From contig NZ_CP053590.1 of the NCBI RefSeq assembly GCF_013365535.1, forward strand, positions 226,001 through 290,000: 64,000 nucleotides of DNA, read 5' to 3'. Positions 25,668 through 35,125 of this stretch are shown here, one piece after another. The position numbers and the translations under genes are program-made. Source of the DNA: Aquimarina sp. TRL1 (GTDB lineage Bacteria; Bacteroidota; Bacteroidia; Flavobacteriales; Flavobacteriaceae). A model generated the notes under the pieces. The model had not been told where the DNA came from, did not search any database, and was given only the letters and a program-made list of their open reading frames with translations. Position 1 is the stretch's first letter. Each line of letters opens with the position of its first letter.

Positions 25668-27854
25668 TTATCTTGTAAATAATAATTCACGATATTTAGT
25701 CAGTGGCCATAATTCATCATCGACCAACAGCTCTAATTTATCACAGCTATATCGAATTTCATCAAACAACGGTTTTACCCTATTACAGTAATCCGCAGCT
25801 TTTTGTTCCGTATCTTCCAATGCATTTGCTTTCTTACGTTCTTCGGTCATTTCATTTACTTTGGCATTGATAACACTAATATGGTGAGAGATTTCTTCTA
25901 TAATATCTAATTGCTCTTTTCCATATTTTTTAAAGTCTGCTCCGTATAATTCTTTTAAACCGGTAACATTGCTGATCAACATATTTTGATACTTAATCGC
26001 AGTAGGAATCACATGATTTCTTGCGATATCTCCCAGTACACGTCCTTCGATCTGAATACGCATTACATATTCTTCGATTTCAATTTCATAGCGTGCTTCT
26101 GCCTCTACCTTATTCATCACTCCCATTTGCTCGAATAATTCCAGGTTTTTCTTAGCTACTTTTGCTTTTAGTGCTTCCGGAGTTGTCTTATTATTGCTTA
26201 ATCCTCTTTTTTTAGCTTCTTTTTCCCATGCTTCTCCATATCCATTTCCTTCGAATAAAATATTCTTGGAATGCTTGATATATTCTCTAAGGATATTAAA
26301 AATCGCTTCGTCTTTCTTAAGATCTTTAGCCTCGATTAAAGCATCTACTTCTTTCTTAAAGTCTACCAATTGTTTTGCTACAATTGTATTAAGAATTGTC
26401 ATTGGGTTTGCACAGTTTGCCGTTGACCCTACTGCTCTAAACTCAAATTTATTTCCTGTAAAGGCAAATGGAGAGGTTCTGTTTCTATCTGTATTATCTA
26501 ATAAGATTTCAGGAATTTTCCCTACCACATTTAGCTTTAGATCTGTTTTTTCTTTTGGAGACAACTTTCCATCGGTTACTCCTTCTAGTTCTTTTAAGAC
26601 AGCTGTTAACTGCTCTCCTATAAATACGGACATGATTGCCGGTGGGGCTTCATTAGCTCCTAATCTATGATCATTACTCGCAGAAGCTATTCCCGCTCTC
26701 ATCAGCTCTTCATTATCATGAATTGCCTTGATGGTATTGATAAAAAATGTCAAGAACTGCAGATTGCTCATAGGTGTTTTTCCCGGACCTAATAAGTTTA
26801 CTCCTGTATTTGTTGACAAGGACCAGTTATTGTGTTTTCCTGACCCGTTCACCCCTGCAAAAGGTTTTTCATGTAACAAAACCTTGAAGTTATGCTTAGC
26901 AGCTACTTTCCCCATAATATCCATAACTAATGAGTTATGATCTACTGCCAGATTAGTTTCTTCATAAATAGGTGCCAATTCGAACTGGTTCGGCGCTACC
27001 TCATTATGTCTTGTTTTTACAGGAATTCCCAACAACATACATTCTTTTTCCAGGTCACTCATAAATGCCAACGCTCTATTAGGAATACTTCCAAAATAGT
27101 GGTCATCCAATTGCTGTCCTTTTGCTGAAGCATGTCCTAATAATGTTCTTCCTGCCATAACGATGTCTGGTCTGGAATCTGCCAATGCGCGATCAATCAG
27201 GAAATATTCTTGTTCCCATCCTAATGATGCGTTTACTTTTTTTACATTCTTATCGAAGTATTTTGCTACATCAGCCGCTGCATGATCTACAGCTTGTAAA
27301 GCTCTTAACAAAGGTGTTTTATAATCTAACGCTTCTCCGGTATAGGCTACAAATACTGTAGGTATACATAAGGTTGTTCCATATATAAAAGCAGGAGATG
27401 TCGGATCCCATGCAGTATACCCTCTTGCTTCAAATGTATTTCTAATTCCTCCATTTGGAAAAGAAGAAGCATCTGGTTCTTGCTGTACTAATTGTCCTCC
27501 TCCAAATTTCTCAATAGCTTGTCCATTCCCAATAGTCTCAAAAAAAGCATCGTGCTTTTCTGCAGTAGCTCCTGTCAATGGCTGAAACCAGTGTGTGTAG
27601 TGCGTTACTCCTTTAGACAACGCCCAATCTTTCATTGCCGAAGCAATCTGATCTGCAATTCTTCTGTCGATTTTTGATCCGTTTTCTGTAGCATCAATAA
27701 CACTATTATATGCATCTTTTGTAAGATACTGTAACATGGTTCCTTGATTAAATACATTCTGACCAAATAATGATGAACGTCGCTCTTCTTCAGTTACTAC
27801 TACTGTTTTACGACCTATTGCTTCTTTTAAGGCATGAAATCTAAGTGTTGACAT
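25668..27854 (-). CDS. glnN: Glutamine synthetase type III
   Basis: 728 residues, the length of GSIII (GlnN), far longer than GSI. It condenses glutamate and ammonia with ATP to make glutamine. Landmarks: LGWEQEYFLIDR (Glu metal ligands), KTRHNEVAPNQFELAPI, HEKPFAGVNGSGKHNNWSLS (ammonia/ATP region), NRTSPFAFTGNKFEFRAVGS and the long helical C-terminal region of GSIII. It is the standard ammonium-assimilation enzyme of Bacteroidota. It stands alone with its own promoter and terminator. No adenylylation loop is expected in this class. Confidence 0.95.
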   Translation of the reverse strand: MSTLRFHALKEAIGRKTVVVTEEERRSSLFGQNVFNQGTMLQYLTKDAYNSVIDATENGSKIDRRIADQIASAMKDWALSKGVTHYTHWFQPLTGATAEKHDAFFETIGNGQAIEKFGGGQLVQQEPDASSFPNGGIRNTFEARGYTAWDPTSPAFIYGTTLCIPTVFVAYTGEALDYKTPLLRALQAVDHAAADVAKYFDKNVKKVNASLGWEQEYFLIDRALADSRPDIVMAGRTLLGHASAKGQQLDDHYFGSIPNRALAFMSDLEKECMLLGIPVKTRHNEVAPNQFELAPIYEETNLAVDHNSLVMDIMGKVAAKHNFKVLLHEKPFAGVNGSGKHNNWSLSTNTGVNLLGPGKTPMSNLQFLTFFINTIKAIHDNEELMRAGIASASNDHRLGANEAPPAIMSVFIGEQLTAVLKELEGVTDGKLSPKEKTDLKLNVVGKIPEILLDNTDRNRTSPFAFTGNKFEFRAVGSTANCANPMTILNTIVAKQLVDFKKEVDALIEAKDLKKDEAIFNILREYIKHSKNILFEGNGYGEAWEKEAKKRGLSNNKTTPEALKAKVAKKNLELFEQMGVMNKVEAEARYEIEIEEYVMRIQIEGRVLGDIARNHVIPTAIKYQNMLISNVTGLKELYGADFKKYGKEQLDIIEEISHHISVINAKVNEMTEERKKANALEDTEQKAADYCNRVKPLFDEIRYSCDKLELLVDDELWPLTKYRELLFTR

Positions 27855-27870
27855 AATTGAGTTTTTGCTG

Positions 27871-27878
27871 CAAATATA
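27871..27878 (-). promoter_or_regulatory. -7 box of the glnN promoter
   Basis: TATATTTG on the minus strand (exact TAnnTTTG) 17 bp before the glnN ATG, implying a very short leader. The rest of the 27879-28075 gap is AT-rich with no recognisable feature. Confidence 0.5.
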
Positions 27879-28075
27879 TAATTAAAAACAGAAACACCCC
27901 TAAAAAAATGAGGGTCAACCATTAATTTTACAATAAAAACATTTTACACCCCCTATTTTTAATAATATCTTAATCCAAAATGATATTTTGTTTTAGTTCT
28001 TATAAATATCTTTAAACTCAGGTATCGTTTTATTTTTTTTAAGTACAAACCCAACTTCTAATTAATATAAAGACA

Positions 28076-28104
28076 CAAAAAAAGCATGTACTGATATACA
28101 TGCT
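28076..28104 (-). terminator. Intrinsic terminator downstream of the cation antiporter gene
   Basis: Perfect 8-bp arms 28083-28090 and 28097-28104 with a 6-nt loop and a T-run on the minus strand. It lies about 155 bp after the antiporter stop. Confidence 0.7.
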
Positions 28105-28259
28105 CTTGTAACTTTTTATACTTTCCAAAGACGATTCTTAGGAACTGCTTCTTTCGCAGCCTTATCTCCAGATACTATTATTCATATGGTTTTTATCTTA
28201 TAATTAAAATAGGACCAAGCCTTAAGATTCATTATTAACAATTAGAGATCCAAGGTGGT

Positions 28260-29216
28260 TTATTTCACAAAAACCAAGGCTACAAAAATACAATAAGCCG
28301 CAAAGATCAATAATCCTTTAGGACGACTTAATTCCATTTTTTTAGGAATAAAAGCTAAGGGCAATAACACGATCGCAAAACCAAGCATCCAAAAAATATT
28401 CACATCAATCAATGCTGCATCTTTTACTTCTATAGGCTGAATCAAAGCTGTAATCCCTAATACAGATGCTATATTAAAGATATTGGACCCTATCAGGTTT
28501 CCCAAGGAAATGGCTTTCTCTTGTTTTAATGCAGCAATAACAGAAGCTGCCAATTCGGGGACACTGGTCCCTACTGCTATTAATGTCACAGCAATGACTC
28601 CTTCACTAACCCCCATGCTTTGTGCTATTTCCTTAGCCCCATCAACCAGCAACTCAGACCCATAAAACAATGCAACTGCTCCTATTAATAGCCATATGAC
28701 AATTTTAAAATTAGATACTTGCCGTAACGCATCATCAACTTCTTCTACTTCTTCCTCTCCCCCTGACTTTCTTGCTCTTTTGATCAACAAATACAAATAG
28801 GTAACCAGAGAGGCTAATAATATACCTCCTTCTAACAGAGATAAAACCCCATCATTATTAAGAAATACATATAATGCCAGTGATAATAACACCATCACAG
28901 GCCAATTAAACTTGTAGAAATCTTTATCGATTGCCAAGGGACCAATCAGCGCAGTAATCCCTAATACTAATCCTATATTGGCAATATTAGAACCGATTAC
29001 ATTTCCTAACGACATATCTGACAATCCATCTAATGCAGCCTGTATACTTACTAATAATTCCGGTGCCGAGGTCGCAAAAGACACAACCGTCAATCCAATA
29101 ACCATTTTGGACAATTGTAATTTAAAAGACAACGCAACTGAGGTTCGCACTAAAAATTCGCCTCCCACAACCAGAAGAACCAATCCTATAATGACATATA
29201 AAATACTTCCTAACAT
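28260..29216 (-). CDS. Calcium/sodium antiporter (CaCA superfamily, YrbG type)
   Basis: 318 residues, ten predicted membrane helices in two inverted halves. The two alpha repeats are evident: SFATSAPELLVSIQAAL with LGNVIGSNIANIGLVLG in the first half, and AVGTSVPELAASVIAAL with LGNLIGSNIFNIASVLG in the second. These GTSxPE and GSNxxN motifs bind the cation. It would exchange Na+ or H+ for Ca2+ across the inner membrane. An acidic cytoplasmic loop (GGEEEVEEVDD) separates the halves. Monocistronic. Confidence 0.93.
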   Translation of the reverse strand: MLGSILYVIIGLVLLVVGGEFLVRTSVALSFKLQLSKMVIGLTVVSFATSAPELLVSIQAALDGLSDMSLGNVIGSNIANIGLVLGITALIGPLAIDKDFYKFNWPVMVLLSLALYVFLNNDGVLSLLEGGILLASLVTYLYLLIKRARKSGGEEEVEEVDDALRQVSNFKIVIWLLIGAVALFYGSELLVDGAKEIAQSMGVSEGVIAVTLIAVGTSVPELAASVIAALKQEKAISLGNLIGSNIFNIASVLGITALIQPIEVKDAALIDVNIFWMLGFAIVLLPLAFIPKKMELSRPKGLLIFAAYCIFVALVFVK

Positions 29217-29329
29217 AGTAACTAATTTACCCGCGAAGATACTATTCTTTTATTCAAAAAAGACAAGATTTAGAAAAGCTATTTTTCCTTACCGGATCAG
29301 CCGTTTTTGAAATGGAAATTCTTCCAAAC

Positions 29330-29368
29330 AAAAAAGCAGCAACCCCCAATCGGCTACTGCTTTTTTTT
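29330..29368 (-). terminator. Intrinsic terminator of the HEIGH peptidase gene
   Basis: Stem with 8-bp core arms (29332-29339 and 29357-29364) extended by imperfect pairing, with A-run and T-run on both sides, so it could work in either direction. It lies 30 bp past the peptidase stop. Confidence 0.65.
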
Positions 29369-29399
29369 CTTAACTATGATACGTCGTACACGCTATGTA

Positions 29400-30263
29400 T
29401 TAATATAAATAGTTAAGGGCTACTCTGTCGAAATGACTCCATTCGCCATCTGTATTAAACGGATAACATGCATTCATGATCGAATTCGCATCTCCTCCTG
29501 GTCCCGCTGTTCCAGGAATATACACCAATCCGTCATTAGAGACTCCTTCATTACTGTTCTCTCCGCATGTCTTTCTTGTATCCCAATCCGTATGCCTAAA
29601 TCCTACACAATGACCTATTTCATGTGCTAACAAATGTTCTAACTGCTGGTTACTTTCTCCAGTATTTGCTCGATTATTAATCCTTACCCGTGTAAAAGGA
29701 TATCCATTTCTAGGAAAACCTGCAATCCCAGATGATTGGTTAGGACTCGGATTAATACTATTATCTACATATACGAGAATATCATTAGGTCCCCAGCTTG
29801 TTCCAAAAGACAATTCGAATCGAATACTTAAATTCTCATTGTTATAATTATCTACTGCATATCGCAACCCTGTCTGAGCTGTATTACTTAACCCAAACTG
29901 ATTGTTTCCCGTGTATCCAACTACTCGAATTATATTTGTTGCGGTTACTATATTAGTAGTTCGATACTGTTTATTTCTTATTCCTCCGTGCAATTCCATT
30001 CCCATCAATTGATCATACGACATTAAAATATCACCTTCTATAACATACATTTCTTCCTGGCTCCCATCGATATCTGTGATCATACGTTTTTCTACATTAT
30101 TAGGGTTATAATGCAGTTCGGTAATCTTTGCTATTACTTCTTTAGAAATTTCCCTGGATTCTTCTGGTGTAAAATTCGCTGTGGCATCTTTTTCACATGA
30201 TACCATCATGGATGCTGCGATTGCTGTAACAGCCATCGCTTTCACTGACTTTGTTATTTTCAT
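29400..30263 (-). CDS. HEIGH-type zinc metallopeptidase lipoprotein (M57-like)
   Basis: 287 residues with a lipobox MVSC (Cys 23). The zinc site is HEIGHCVGFRH (His 214, Glu 215, His 218, His 224), matching the dual-action HEIGH metallopeptidase (M57) family of Bacteroidota. The conserved upstream block with GDILMSYDQL and the downstream DANSIMNACYP Met-turn are present. It would cleave proteins at the cell surface. It is divergently arranged from the LytS-like kinase gene. An unrelated zincin with a different zinc-site consensus occurs at 48685. Confidence 0.88.
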   Translation of the reverse strand: MKITKSVKAMAVTAIAASMMVSCEKDATANFTPEESREISKEVIAKITELHYNPNNVEKRMITDIDGSQEEMYVIEGDILMSYDQLMGMELHGGIRNKQYRTTNIVTATNIIRVVGYTGNNQFGLSNTAQTGLRYAVDNYNNENLSIRFELSFGTSWGPNDILVYVDNSINPSPNQSSGIAGFPRNGYPFTRVRINNRANTGESNQQLEHLLAHEIGHCVGFRHTDWDTRKTCGENSNEGVSNDGLVYIPGTAGPGGDANSIMNACYPFNTDGEWSHFDRVALNYLY

Positions 30264-30420
30264 TAGATATTGAGTTTGTTTATGACTACAATATTAGGAT
30301 TGATCAAAAAAAAATACTAATCAGACTACACCAACGGTAAAGAACAATACACAAAACACATTTTTTTAACAACAAAACAACATTTTTTTAACTAAATTTA
30401 ATTTTAAATTAGCTAATTCG

Positions 30421-30428
30421 TAATTTTG
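30421..30428 (+). promoter_or_regulatory. -7 box upstream of the LytS-like kinase
   Basis: TAATTTTG (exact TAnnTTTG) 20 bp before the GTG at 30449. It supports a non-ATG start for the kinase. Confidence 0.45.
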
Positions 30429-30448
30429 TCATAAATTCCCCAAAAAAA

Positions 30449-32338
30449 GTGTCAACTAATCACTATTCTACTTTATTATATATACTTATAGGGTGTTTCC
30501 TTTTCCAAACAGCCTATTCTAAAAACTTTTACTCATTTCCTCTTCAAGACACTAAAATCGATTCTGCAAAGGCACGGTTAAGAAAAAAAATACACAATGC
30601 CAAAGAAAGGAATGATGCAAAGAAATATATTCAATACAGCTTACGATTACTAAGACAAGAGGTTCATTACGAATTGACAAATACAGATACTGAAGCTCTT
30701 TTTTCTCTACTGGATTACTGTGGAGAGAAAGAAAATATCGATTGTCTGGCAGAAACACATATGATGATCGCAAAGCAGTTCCACAAAGGAGAACAATACC
30801 TGGAAGCATTGGATTATTTCAAAAGAGCCCGGGAATTATCACAAAACAGTGATAGCAAAAATCTGAAATGGGAAATCCTAATTTGTCAGGGGCTTTTACT
30901 ATCAGAGCTCTATGAGTATAAACTTGCCAGAGAAAACTATATCGAATCTCTTAATTATTGTACAAATAACAAGTACAGAACCGCTACTTCTATCCTGAAT
31001 ATCTCCGCTACATATACTACAGGAACTTTGGATTCTATGGTATATTACTCCAGTATCGCTCTGGATAAATTCAAAAAAATAGATCCAAAAACCGTTAGCG
31101 GTCCTCACTTACAGCAAAACATCAAAACGAGTGTTAACAATATTGCTTATGGTTATATCAAACAGCAAAAATTATTAAAAGCAAAACGCATCATAGCAGA
31201 AAACATCGATCTGAACAAAACTTCTCACAGTCAATTATACTCTTTTGATTCTTTCTTTTTTCACACCCTTGGAGAGCTTCATTACAAGTTAAAAGAATAT
31301 GATAAAGCCATTGAATACTACAATAGGTCTATCGATACAGTTATTCAGAATCACCCCGCTTCTAATACATATAGCTTAAATGATCTTGCTGAAATTTATG
31401 AGATAAAAGGAGATTATAAAAAGGCGAACGTCTACTTAAAAGCTAAAGAAAACTATGTCAAAGAAGTTGAACGATTAAACATAAAAAAAGAACTAGCCAA
31501 AACAGAATACCATCGTGTCCTGAAGAAAAAAAATCAAATTATCAGTACACTGGAGGAAAAAAACATAAAAACCAATAAGCAGGTTTCTAACATTAGGATT
31601 ATTGCGATTACCACCGGGGTTTTTAGTCTATTTAGTATTTTAATATTTCTGGCTTTTTATCAAAAAAGCCGTTTAAAAATTGCTCAACTAAATGAAGAAA
31701 TCAGCCTTACCCGACTCAAGTCCTTAAAATCTATGATGAATCCTCACTTTTTATTCAACTCCTTTAATACCCTTCAGAGTCTTATCCTGCAAAAAGATAA
31801 ATTTCAGGCCAGCGAGCACATGCGTTCTTTATCTCAGCTGATTCGAAAAACCTTATTTAATGCGGATAGCCTTTTTATCAAACTCAATGAAGAACTGGAA
31901 ATTCTGGAAACATATATTAAACTTGAAAATGAGCGATTCGACAATCAGTTCATCTTACACAAATCTGTTGACCAAACACTAATCAACATGGATCCAAAAA
32001 TCCCATCCATGATTATTCAACCACATATAGAAAATGCTATTCTACACGGACTTAGCCATAAGGACAAAAAGATACTAAAGATCCATTTCAAAAAAAAGGG
32101 GAATCTTGTGCAATGCATTGTAGAAGATAACGGGATCGGACGAGAAAAATCAAAAGAACTCAATACACTTAAACGAGAAGCACATTTATCGATTGCTTCA
32201 AAAAATACCTCAGAAAGAATTAATCTGTTAAAAAAAATCGGCTATAAAGAGACAGCTCTGCATGTTGATGATTTATATGATACAGAAAATAACCCGATAG
32301 GAACCCGGATTATTATTGATCTTCCTATCATTAAATGA
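30449..32338 (+). CDS. LytS/YehU-type sensor histidine kinase with periplasmic TPR domain
   Basis: 629 residues, apparently starting at GTG after an A-run; no in-frame ATG fits. A signal/anchor segment (about 8-25) is followed by TPR repeats (about 55-340), a coiled coil, one transmembrane helix (about 378-400) and a LytS-type kinase core. The His-kinase motif MMNPHFLFNSFNTLQ contains phospho-acceptor His 433, and the ATPase lid includes VEDNGIGREKSKEL. The periplasmic TPRs presumably sense a protein or cell-envelope state. It overlaps the open frame of the response regulator gene and forms a pair with it. Confidence 0.9.
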   Translation: MSTNHYSTLLYILIGCFLFQTAYSKNFYSFPLQDTKIDSAKARLRKKIHNAKERNDAKKYIQYSLRLLRQEVHYELTNTDTEALFSLLDYCGEKENIDCLAETHMMIAKQFHKGEQYLEALDYFKRARELSQNSDSKNLKWEILICQGLLLSELYEYKLARENYIESLNYCTNNKYRTATSILNISATYTTGTLDSMVYYSSIALDKFKKIDPKTVSGPHLQQNIKTSVNNIAYGYIKQQKLLKAKRIIAENIDLNKTSHSQLYSFDSFFFHTLGELHYKLKEYDKAIEYYNRSIDTVIQNHPASNTYSLNDLAEIYEIKGDYKKANVYLKAKENYVKEVERLNIKKELAKTEYHRVLKKKNQIISTLEEKNIKTNKQVSNIRIIAITTGVFSLFSILIFLAFYQKSRLKIAQLNEEISLTRLKSLKSMMNPHFLFNSFNTLQSLILQKDKFQASEHMRSLSQLIRKTLFNADSLFIKLNEELEILETYIKLENERFDNQFILHKSVDQTLINMDPKIPSMIIQPHIENAILHGLSHKDKKILKIHFKKKGNLVQCIVEDNGIGREKSKELNTLKREAHLSIASKNTSERINLLKKIGYKETALHVDDLYDTENNPIGTRIIIDLPIIK

Positions 32339-32345
32339 GTACGCT

Positions 32346-33095
32346 ATGAATATGAAATTAAAATGTATTATCATTGATGATGAAAAAATGGCTAGAAACA
32401 GCCTAAAGGTTTTATTAAGCGCCTATTGTCCAATGGTAGAAGTCATCGGAGAAGGAGAAGATGAGGCTTCTGTAAAAAAATTATTCAAAGAATTAACTCC
32501 AGATATTGTATTTCTGGATATCCAGCTTGGTAACAACAATATCTTTACTATTATTGAAGATGCTGATTACAGTAATTTTAAAATCGTTTTTATCTCCGCT
32601 CATGAAGAGTATGCCTTAAAAGGGTATAAGTACAATGCCATTGATTACCTGTTAAAACCGGTAGATCCTATTAAACTCAAGGAGGCTGTAGAAAAAACTG
32701 CTCAGATACTAGAAAAAGAAAGAGCTTCTCAAAATGAGATTATTGAAAACTTACAAAAAATATATGCACAAAACGGTCCGGCTCAAATTATTTTATCAGA
32801 TTCCAGAGGGTCTCATGTGATTAAAGTAGATGATATTATGTATTGTATTGCAGAAAGAAACTACACATCAATCATCCTTAGAGATCAGCCGCAGATTGTC
32901 GTATCGAAAAACTTAAAATTTTTGGAAGAAAAACTAAGTCACCCTCATTTTATCAGAATTCACAAATCCAACCTTATCAATATTCACTACCTAAAATTGT
33001 TATGTAATGATGATGGTGGGCATATTATTATGAGTGATGGAAAAACACTTTCCATTTCCAGAGATAAAAAACGTATGTTGCTGAATAGTATTTAA
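32346..33095 (+). CDS. LytTR-family response regulator
   Basis: 249 residues from the ATG at 32346, 7 bp after the kinase stop; a second ATG (32352) is also possible. The receiver domain has the acidic pair D11/D12, phospho-acceptor D58 in VFLDIQLG and the conserved Lys in YLLKPVD. The C-terminal LytTR DNA-binding domain (about 145-249) shows ILSDSRGSHVIKVDDIMYCIAERNYT and FIRIHKSNLIN. It is the output partner of the adjacent kinase. Target genes are not evident; the divergent HEIGH peptidase gene is one candidate. Confidence 0.92.
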   Translation: MNMKLKCIIIDDEKMARNSLKVLLSAYCPMVEVIGEGEDEASVKKLFKELTPDIVFLDIQLGNNNIFTIIEDADYSNFKIVFISAHEEYALKGYKYNAIDYLLKPVDPIKLKEAVEKTAQILEKERASQNEIIENLQKIYAQNGPAQIILSDSRGSHVIKVDDIMYCIAERNYTSIILRDQPQIVVSKNLKFLEEKLSHPHFIRIHKSNLINIHYLKLLCNDDGGHIIMSDGKTLSISRDKKRMLLNSI

Positions 33096-33140
33096 ATTTT
33101 GTACTAATATCGCACAACTAATCGACCTAAACACATTCTC

Positions 33141-33296
33141 ATGAAATCCTCTTTTTTTAAAATATTGGCAGCGATCAACAAGACACTACTCCCCAGTTAC
33201 ACCAAAAAACGACTTGATCTCAGTAAGGCTTCAAAATTTCAACTCCTTATTTTTGGTTGGCGCCTTTATGTGACTAAACGGGCTTTACATCAATAA
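33141..33296 (+). CDS. Conserved 51-residue basic protein
   Basis: A short ORF (MKSSFFKILAAINKTLLPSY...) of 51 residues, strongly basic. I recognise the pattern MKxSFFKILAxINKxLLPSYxKKxLDLSKA as a small protein conserved across Flavobacteriia, often mislabelled SsrA-binding protein in databases because of gene proximity or propagation. It is not an SmpB: it is far too short and lacks the fold. The first part could form an amphipathic helix. It lies 45 bp after the response regulator gene and may share its transcript. Function unknown. Confidence 0.75.
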   Translation: MKSSFFKILAAINKTLLPSYTKKRLDLSKASKFQLLIFGWRLYVTKRALHQ

Positions 33297-33486
33297 TAGG
33301 CAGACCAAGAGGCTCTAACACAAGTTAACACTATGTTTTTACATCTCAAAAGTGTATAAAACAAACTATTTATTCTCTGCATCTGCAACATCTTTTTAAC
33401 CCGCTCGTATTTAAAGCTGTAAAGAAGATAGATACACTTTTTATCTCTTTTCTTTTTGATATCTTAGAATTATAAAAAACAACCGT

Positions 33487-34308
33487 ATGAAAAAATGGAT
33501 TTTAATAGGAGTCGGCTTAATGGGAATGCTTTCTGTTTCTGCTTTTAATCGCATTGCTACTTTTCCGGTTTCCAAAAACATTTCTAATGAGAATGAGATA
33601 ACAGCGATTATCAATAAAAAAACGACACAAAAAGAACTGGATGATCTAAAAGCATTTCTTGCAGAAAATGATATTGAGTTAATCATTAAAAAAATAAACT
33701 TCAATAAAGAAGGTCTGATTACCGCAATCAATATTGTTATCCAAAAAGGAAGTTCCAAAAGTCACTATTCTTCCTCCTCAAACCAACCTATTCCAGATAT
33801 CGAATTGGGTTACAAAAACGGAAATCTTTATATCACCAGCACCGGAATGTTTGACATTGCCTCATTTCGCAATCAATCACATACGGGAATTCCAGCAAAA
33901 AAAATTGATAGTTTATTAAAACAACACAACCTTTCTTTTGATTTTAACTTTGATAATGAAGATGGAGGTTTTCCTTTTGGAAATGGTGCTATTGATATAC
34001 AACAATTAAAAGATCAGATTATGCAATCCATGCAGTTCGAAGAAGGTGATATGGAAGCTTTCTTTAACGGACAGGCAATGCATCCTTTTCAGCAACTACA
34101 TCAAGGTCCAAAATACAGATTTAGAGATGACCCTTCTGTAGAGAAACTAATCATTATTAACGGGAAAGAAAGTAATTTTAAAACATTGGACACATATGCC
34201 AAAGAAGATAAACTGGAGGATGTAGATTTTTTGAAACCTGCTACCGCCATCAGTATTTACGGGGATAAAGCCAAAGACGGCGCTATTATCGCCACTTTAA
34301 AAAAGTAA
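33487..34308 (+). CDS. Secreted protein of unknown function with plug-like C-terminus
   Basis: 273 residues with a signal peptide ending SVSAF. A region at about 35-90 resembles the periplasmic part of BlaR1/M56-type proteins (ITAIINKKTTQKELDDLKAFLAEN). The last 50 residues (IIINGKESNFKTLD ... ISIYGDKAKDGAIIATLKK) look like the segment that TonB-plug and M56-derived proteins share. No protease motif or transporter barrel is present. It has a bidirectional terminator immediately after it. Function not recognised. Confidence 0.6.
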   Translation: MKKWILIGVGLMGMLSVSAFNRIATFPVSKNISNENEITAIINKKTTQKELDDLKAFLAENDIELIIKKINFNKEGLITAINIVIQKGSSKSHYSSSSNQPIPDIELGYKNGNLYITSTGMFDIASFRNQSHTGIPAKKIDSLLKQHNLSFDFNFDNEDGGFPFGNGAIDIQQLKDQIMQSMQFEEGDMEAFFNGQAMHPFQQLHQGPKYRFRDDPSVEKLIIINGKESNFKTLDTYAKEDKLEDVDFLKPATAISIYGDKAKDGAIIATLKK

Positions 34309-34342
34309 GTATATATATTTAATATAAACTTCTCATAGCGAT

Positions 34343-34380
34343 AAAGAGGTAGCATGCAAGAGCAGCTACCTCTTTTTTTT
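34343..34380. terminator. Bidirectional terminator between the 33487 gene and apt
   Basis: Perfect 11-bp arms (34343-34353 and 34365-34375) with A-run and T-run on either side, serving convergent genes. Its T-tract touches the apt stop codon. Confidence 0.8.
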
Positions 34381-34891
34381 AATATTGTAAAAGTGATTGA
34401 ATCGGAGCTTTTAATTTTGATCCTCCATCGAGAAATGTCAATTCCATTATAAAATTACACTGTACTACGATCCCTCCTAACTCTTCCACCAATTCACATA
34501 CTGCTTTTGCCGTTCCTCCGGTAGCTAATACATCATCATGTACCAACACGTGATCCCCAGGTTGAATCGCATCTGTATGAATTTCCAACACATCTGTTCC
34601 GTATTCTAACCCATACTGTCTTTGTTTGGTTGTAAATGGCAGTTTCCCTTTTTTTCTTACCGGAACAAAACCGGCTTCCAGGCGTTCTGCTATCATACTG
34701 CCTAAAATAAACCCTCTTGCCTCTATACCGATCACTTTATCAATCGATATTCCTTCAGGGCTCACTGCTGCTAATCGATCTGCTGCAGCTACCAGTGCTT
34801 TGGGGTTTCCGAGTAAGGGGGTTATATCTTTGAAAAGGATGCCCTCTTTGGGAAAATCCTGTATATCACGTATTAACTGATTAAATTCCAT
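34379..34891 (-). CDS. apt: Adenine phosphoribosyltransferase
   Basis: 170 residues, standard length. Converts adenine and PRPP to AMP in purine salvage. Landmarks: IRDIQDFPKEGILFKDITPLL at the N-terminus, IGIEARGFILGSMIAERL, the phosphate-binding hood FVPVRKKGKLP and the PRPP loop VLVHDDVLATGGTAKAV. It lies immediately before the tRNA-Arg gene, divergently oriented. A clear TATCTTTG box lies upstream. Confidence 0.95.
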   Translation of the reverse strand: MEFNQLIRDIQDFPKEGILFKDITPLLGNPKALVAAADRLAAVSPEGISIDKVIGIEARGFILGSMIAERLEAGFVPVRKKGKLPFTTKQRQYGLEYGTDVLEIHTDAIQPGDHVLVHDDVLATGGTAKAVCELVEELGGIVVQCNFIMELTFLDGGSKLKAPIQSLLQY

Positions 34892-34911
34892 AGTTCTAAG
34901 ATTAAGCGCAT

Positions 34912-34919
34912 CAAAGATA
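34912..34919 (-). promoter_or_regulatory. -7 box of the apt promoter
   Basis: TATCTTTG on the minus strand, 20 bp before the apt ATG. Confidence 0.5.
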
Positions 34920-34973
34920 CCAATCTGAAAATCAAAACCCCATATTATTTACTTCAAAAAAACACAAAAATAG

Positions 34974-35005
34974 TTTTGTTTGATAAATAAAACATCCTAT
35001 ATTTG
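34974..35005 (+). promoter_or_regulatory. Promoter of tRNA-Arg
   Basis: TTTTG (34974-34978) and TATATTTG (34998-35005) are spaced by 19 bp, which fits the Bacteroidota -33/-7 promoter. The tRNA begins 12 bp after the -7 box. Confidence 0.65.
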
Positions 35006-35017
35006 CCCCCGCAAAAC

Positions 35018-35091
35018 GGCCTCGTAGCATAACTGAATAGTGCACTTGATTACGGCTCAAGAGGTTGCAGGTTTGAATCCTGCCGAGGTCA
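35018..35091 (+). tRNA. tRNA-Arg (anticodon ACG)
   Basis: A 74-nt cloverleaf. Acceptor GGCCTCG/CGAGGTC (35018-35024 with 35084-35090, one G-U), anticodon stem CTTGA/TCAAG (35045-35049 with 35057-35061), loop TTACGGC with anticodon ACG at 35052-35054, T-arm GCAGG-TTTGAAT-CCTGC, discriminator A. CCA is not encoded. Its last 15 bases (35076-35090) recur at 53596-53610, which marks it as the likely integration target of the island to the right. Confidence 0.95.
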
Positions 35092-35094
35092 CTT

Positions 35095-35125
35095 AAAGAG
35101 ATAAATGTTAAATTTATCTCTTTTT
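35095..35125 (+). terminator. Terminator after tRNA-Arg (left island edge)
   Basis: Perfect 12-bp arms 35095-35106 and 35112-35123 with a 5-nt loop and T-run, starting 4 bp past the tRNA. Confidence 0.8.

Noticed and set aside
26194..26670. 158-codon plus-strand ORF opposite glnN
   Set aside because: Shadow of a highly conserved gene; translated product is low in information.
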